This document shows positions 62,071-64,000 of a stretch of DNA of 64,000 nucleotides, one piece after another. The DNA is from Priestia megaterium (GTDB lineage Bacteria > Bacillota > Bacilli > Bacillales > Bacillaceae_H). The stretch lies in the NCBI RefSeq assembly GCF_023824195.1, contig NZ_CP085442.1, positions 1,092,001-1,156,000 of the forward strand, in the 5' to 3' direction. Each line of letters begins with the position of its first letter. Position 1 is the stretch's first letter. The notes beneath the pieces were generated by a model. That model was given only the letters and a program-made list of their open reading frames with translations. It had not been told where the DNA came from and made no database searches. The translations under genes and the position numbers were made by a program.

Positions 62071-63042
62071 ATGATTAAAACGTACTTATATGATGATGAA
62101 ACAAAAGAAATGGTAACGAATCTTGATTTAGGAGACGTGCATGAAAAATTGCGCAATCCTGATAATTTGCTGTGGATTGATCTGTATGATGTCCACGGAC
62201 AAGAGCTTGCTCAAATTGCTAAATTATTCGATTTTCACCCATTGGCGATTGAAGACTGCTTACACGACAGTCCTCGCGCTAAAATGGATGATTACGAAGA
62301 CTATAAATTTTTCGTTTTTCACGCGCTTCGCTATAACGAAGAAAGTGATGACGAGATTACGACGCTTGAGTTAAATGCCTTTGTCGGATCAAATTACGTA
62401 GTGACGATTCATAAACATAAAATGGGCTGGCTTCGCAAAATGGATGCTGTGTGCTCACGCTATCCAAAGTTTATGAACCGCGGCGCCGACTTTTTACTGT
62501 ATGCTTTGATTGATGGCATCACGGACGAATACTTTCCGATTTTAGACCGAATTGACATGCGTATTGATGAATTAGAAGATGAAATCTACAACAAAGAAGT
62601 GCGCGGAGTGACGGAAGAGTTCTTGGCGTTAAAAAGAACGATTATCTTAATCCGGCGTGTTATTCTGCCTCAGCGCCGAATTTTCTTAACGGTGAATGGA
62701 AAGTGGAAATTCGACATACGAGAAGAAAATGTTCCTTTCTACATTGACTTGCTTGACCACTTAGAGCGTATTGTAGACTCTGCTGAAACATTTAGAGACC
62801 TCGTAAACAGTGCACTTGATACGTATTATTCTATTACCAATGCAACTTCATCTGAAAAGCTGAACGTCTTAACGCTGATTTCAACGATTATGCTTCCGCT
62901 AACGTTCGTAACCGGATTTTTTGGCATGAACGTACCGATTCCCTATCAAAATTCCCACTGGGCTACTGCTGTTATTATCGTTATGTTAATTGTGTTAACG
63001 TGGGGAATGTGGAAATACTTTAAAAACAAACAGCTTTTATAA
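62071..63042 (+). CDS. corA: CorA-family magnesium transporter
   Basis: 323 residues: a long cytoplasmic N-terminal part with WIDLYDVHGQEL and HPLAIEDCLHD, an acidic/helical stalk, and two C-terminal helices with the essential GMN motif in TGFFGMNVP at about 285-287. It forms a pentameric Mg2+ (or Co2+/Ni2+) channel. Confidence 0.95.
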   Translation: MIKTYLYDDETKEMVTNLDLGDVHEKLRNPDNLLWIDLYDVHGQELAQIAKLFDFHPLAIEDCLHDSPRAKMDDYEDYKFFVFHALRYNEESDDEITTLELNAFVGSNYVVTIHKHKMGWLRKMDAVCSRYPKFMNRGADFLLYALIDGITDEYFPILDRIDMRIDELEDEIYNKEVRGVTEEFLALKRTIILIRRVILPQRRIFLTVNGKWKFDIREENVPFYIDLLDHLERIVDSAETFRDLVNSALDTYYSITNATSSEKLNVLTLISTIMLPLTFVTGFFGMNVPIPYQNSHWATAVIIVMLIVLTWGMWKYFKNKQLL

Positions 63043-63043
63043 C

Positions 63044-63079
63044 AAAAAGGCACTTGGCCATAAGCCAAGTGCCTTTTTT
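63044..63079. terminator. Bidirectional terminator between corA and the Ig-repeat gene
   Basis: AAAAAGGCACTTGGC and complement with a CATAA loop. Confidence 0.9.
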
Positions 63080-63081
63080 CT

Positions 63082-64000
63082 TTATTTTGTCACCGTTTTT
63101 GCTGTTGCTTTACTCGTATTGTTCGCTTTGTCTTTTGCCGTTACGCTTAAGACTGTTTTTTCTTTTTGCTTTTTAATTTTTACTGAGTATTGCCCTTTGC
63201 TGTTTGCAGCAGCAGAGCCAATGCTTTTTTTGTTTACTGTTACCGTTACGGTAGCATTTGCTTCTGCTTTACCTGTTACAGCCGTGCTTTTTGTTGTGAC
63301 AGCATTTACGCTTGGTGCAGCAGGGGGTGTTTTATCGCTCACTTTTACAGTCGTAGCTTTACTTGTGTTGTTAGCTGCGTCTGCCGCTGTTACGCTGATT
63401 GCTGTACCTGCTTTTTGTTTTTTAATTGTCATGCTGTACTGGCCTTTTGCATTGGCTTTTGCTTTGCCGATTTCTTTGTTGTTCACTTTCGCTACAACAG
63501 ATGCATTTGCTTCAGCTGTTCCTTTAATAGCCGTATCCGCGTCGCTGACTGGATTCACTTTAGGTGCATTTGGAGCAATAACGTCACGCACCGTTACTTT
63601 TACTTCTTCACTTTCTTGTTGTTGGCTGTTTGTAGCTGTAATGTACAAAACTGTGTTTTCTTTTTGTTTTGGAATTTTTACTTTGAACGCGCCTTTTGCA
63701 TCAGCTTTTGCTGAAGCAATCACTTTCTTAGCGCTGTTTTTAACATTTACCGTAAAATTCGCTTTAGACGTTCCTGTTACGTACTCATCTTTATTCGTTA
63801 CGGCTTTTACCGCTGGTTTGGCAGGTGCTTTTTGAACAACTGCACGAATGTTCGTACTTGCTTTTCCATTTGTAACAACCACTTGTAAAACCGTATCAGC
63901 TTTTTGAGCTGGAATGTTTACAGAGAACGTATTTTTTGCATCAGCTTTGGCTGTGCCAAGTGTTTTTGAGCCGTTCATTACTTTAACAGTTGAACCGCTT
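63082..64000 (-). CDS. Repetitive Ig-like-domain surface protein, C-terminal part (partial)
   Basis: The gene enters from beyond the window; about 306 residues are visible and end at 63082. They consist of four to five Ig-like units (Big_6 type) of about 75-85 residues, each with a KVN/SVNAV-type start, GTAEANASV or GKAEANATV, GSAAANSKGQYSVKI and a T-rich tail. The composition is Ala/Lys/Thr-rich. Such modules form stalks of secreted or wall-bound proteins. The N-terminal domains, signal peptide and function lie outside. Confidence 0.85.
   Translation of the reverse strand, partial: SGSTVKVMNGSKTLGTAKADAKNTFSVNIPAQKADTVLQVVVTNGKASTNIRAVVQKAPAKPAVKAVTNKDEYVTGTSKANFTVNVKNSAKKVIASAKADAKGAFKVKIPKQKENTVLYITATNSQQQESEEVKVTVRDVIAPNAPKVNPVSDADTAIKGTAEANASVVAKVNNKEIGKAKANAKGQYSMTIKKQKAGTAISVTAADAANNTSKATTVKVSDKTPPAAPSVNAVTTKSTAVTGKAEANATVTVTVNKKSIGSAAANSKGQYSVKIKKQKEKTVLSVTAKDKANNTSKATAKTVTK

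Noticed and set aside
63119..63835. Long plus-strand open frames opposite the Ig-repeat protein
   Set aside because: Shadows of a repetitive Ala/Lys/Thr-rich gene; the minus-strand frame has domain structure and ends before a proper terminator.

Overview
The window looks like a chromosomal segment of a low-GC Bacillaceae bacterium, most likely of the Priestia (Bacillus) megaterium type. This is an inference from the AT-rich DNA, strong AGGAGG ribosome sites with frequent TTG/GTG starts, a ComK homologue, TagU-type LCP proteins, YveK/YwqD/YwqE-type capsule regulators, GlcU, a TnrA-type box and Bacillus-type terminators. I saw no rRNA, tRNA, CRISPR array, transposase or phage gene.

Positions 1-36,800 are a large surface-polysaccharide region. 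Part A (1-12,047) is a very AT-rich Wzx/Wzy-type cluster: the end of a sugar aminotransferase, a flippase, a polymerase, three glycosyltransferases, an acetyltransferase, an initiating sugar-phosphate transferase, UDP-glucose dehydrogenase, a UDP-uronate epimerase, then a chain-length modulator and its tyrosine kinase. Positions 12,048-17,044 are gene-poor: two small genes, a possible c-di-GMP-I-like riboswitch ahead of a 35-residue ORF, gene debris, and a secreted transglycosylase with three nearly identical repeats. Part B (17,045-31,773) holds a CpsB-type tyrosine phosphatase, a strongly structured RNA leader with a long hairpin, galU, a second initiating transferase, ligase/polymerase, pyruvyl transferase, flippase, two glycosyltransferases, ManC, ManA, a phosphosugar mutase and a second modulator/kinase pair. 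It ends with a TagU-like LCP protein, an SGNH-like protein and three tandem CpsB-like paralogues whose metal ligands have been lost; two of them are pseudogenes.

Positions 36,876-64,000 look like ordinary, less AT-rich chromosome. They contain a YdaP-type pyruvate oxidase and a GltB-like protein; a GntR-controlled four-carbon acid-sugar operon with a phased GTATAC operator array; comK facing a small sigma factor; a nitrite assimilation operon (nirB, nirD, siroheme methyltransferase, FNT transporter) with TnrA and Fnr/Rex-type boxes; a sugar kinase, glcU, a VOC protein, a DUF2087/GIY-YIG fusion, a MATE pump and a cupin; a degenerate LCP protein beside a PilZ protein; corA; and the end of a large Ig-repeat surface protein.

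The most unusual signal is a family of four dispersed two-hairpin elements (near 46,434, 54,681, 55,769 and 61,593). They share the same geometry (19-bp stem with 7-nt loop, one G, then a 50-nt second hairpin with a CCCC-TTGC-GGGG tip) and the same short conserved blocks. Their stem sequences are almost unrelated and change in a compensatory way. I do not recognise this family.
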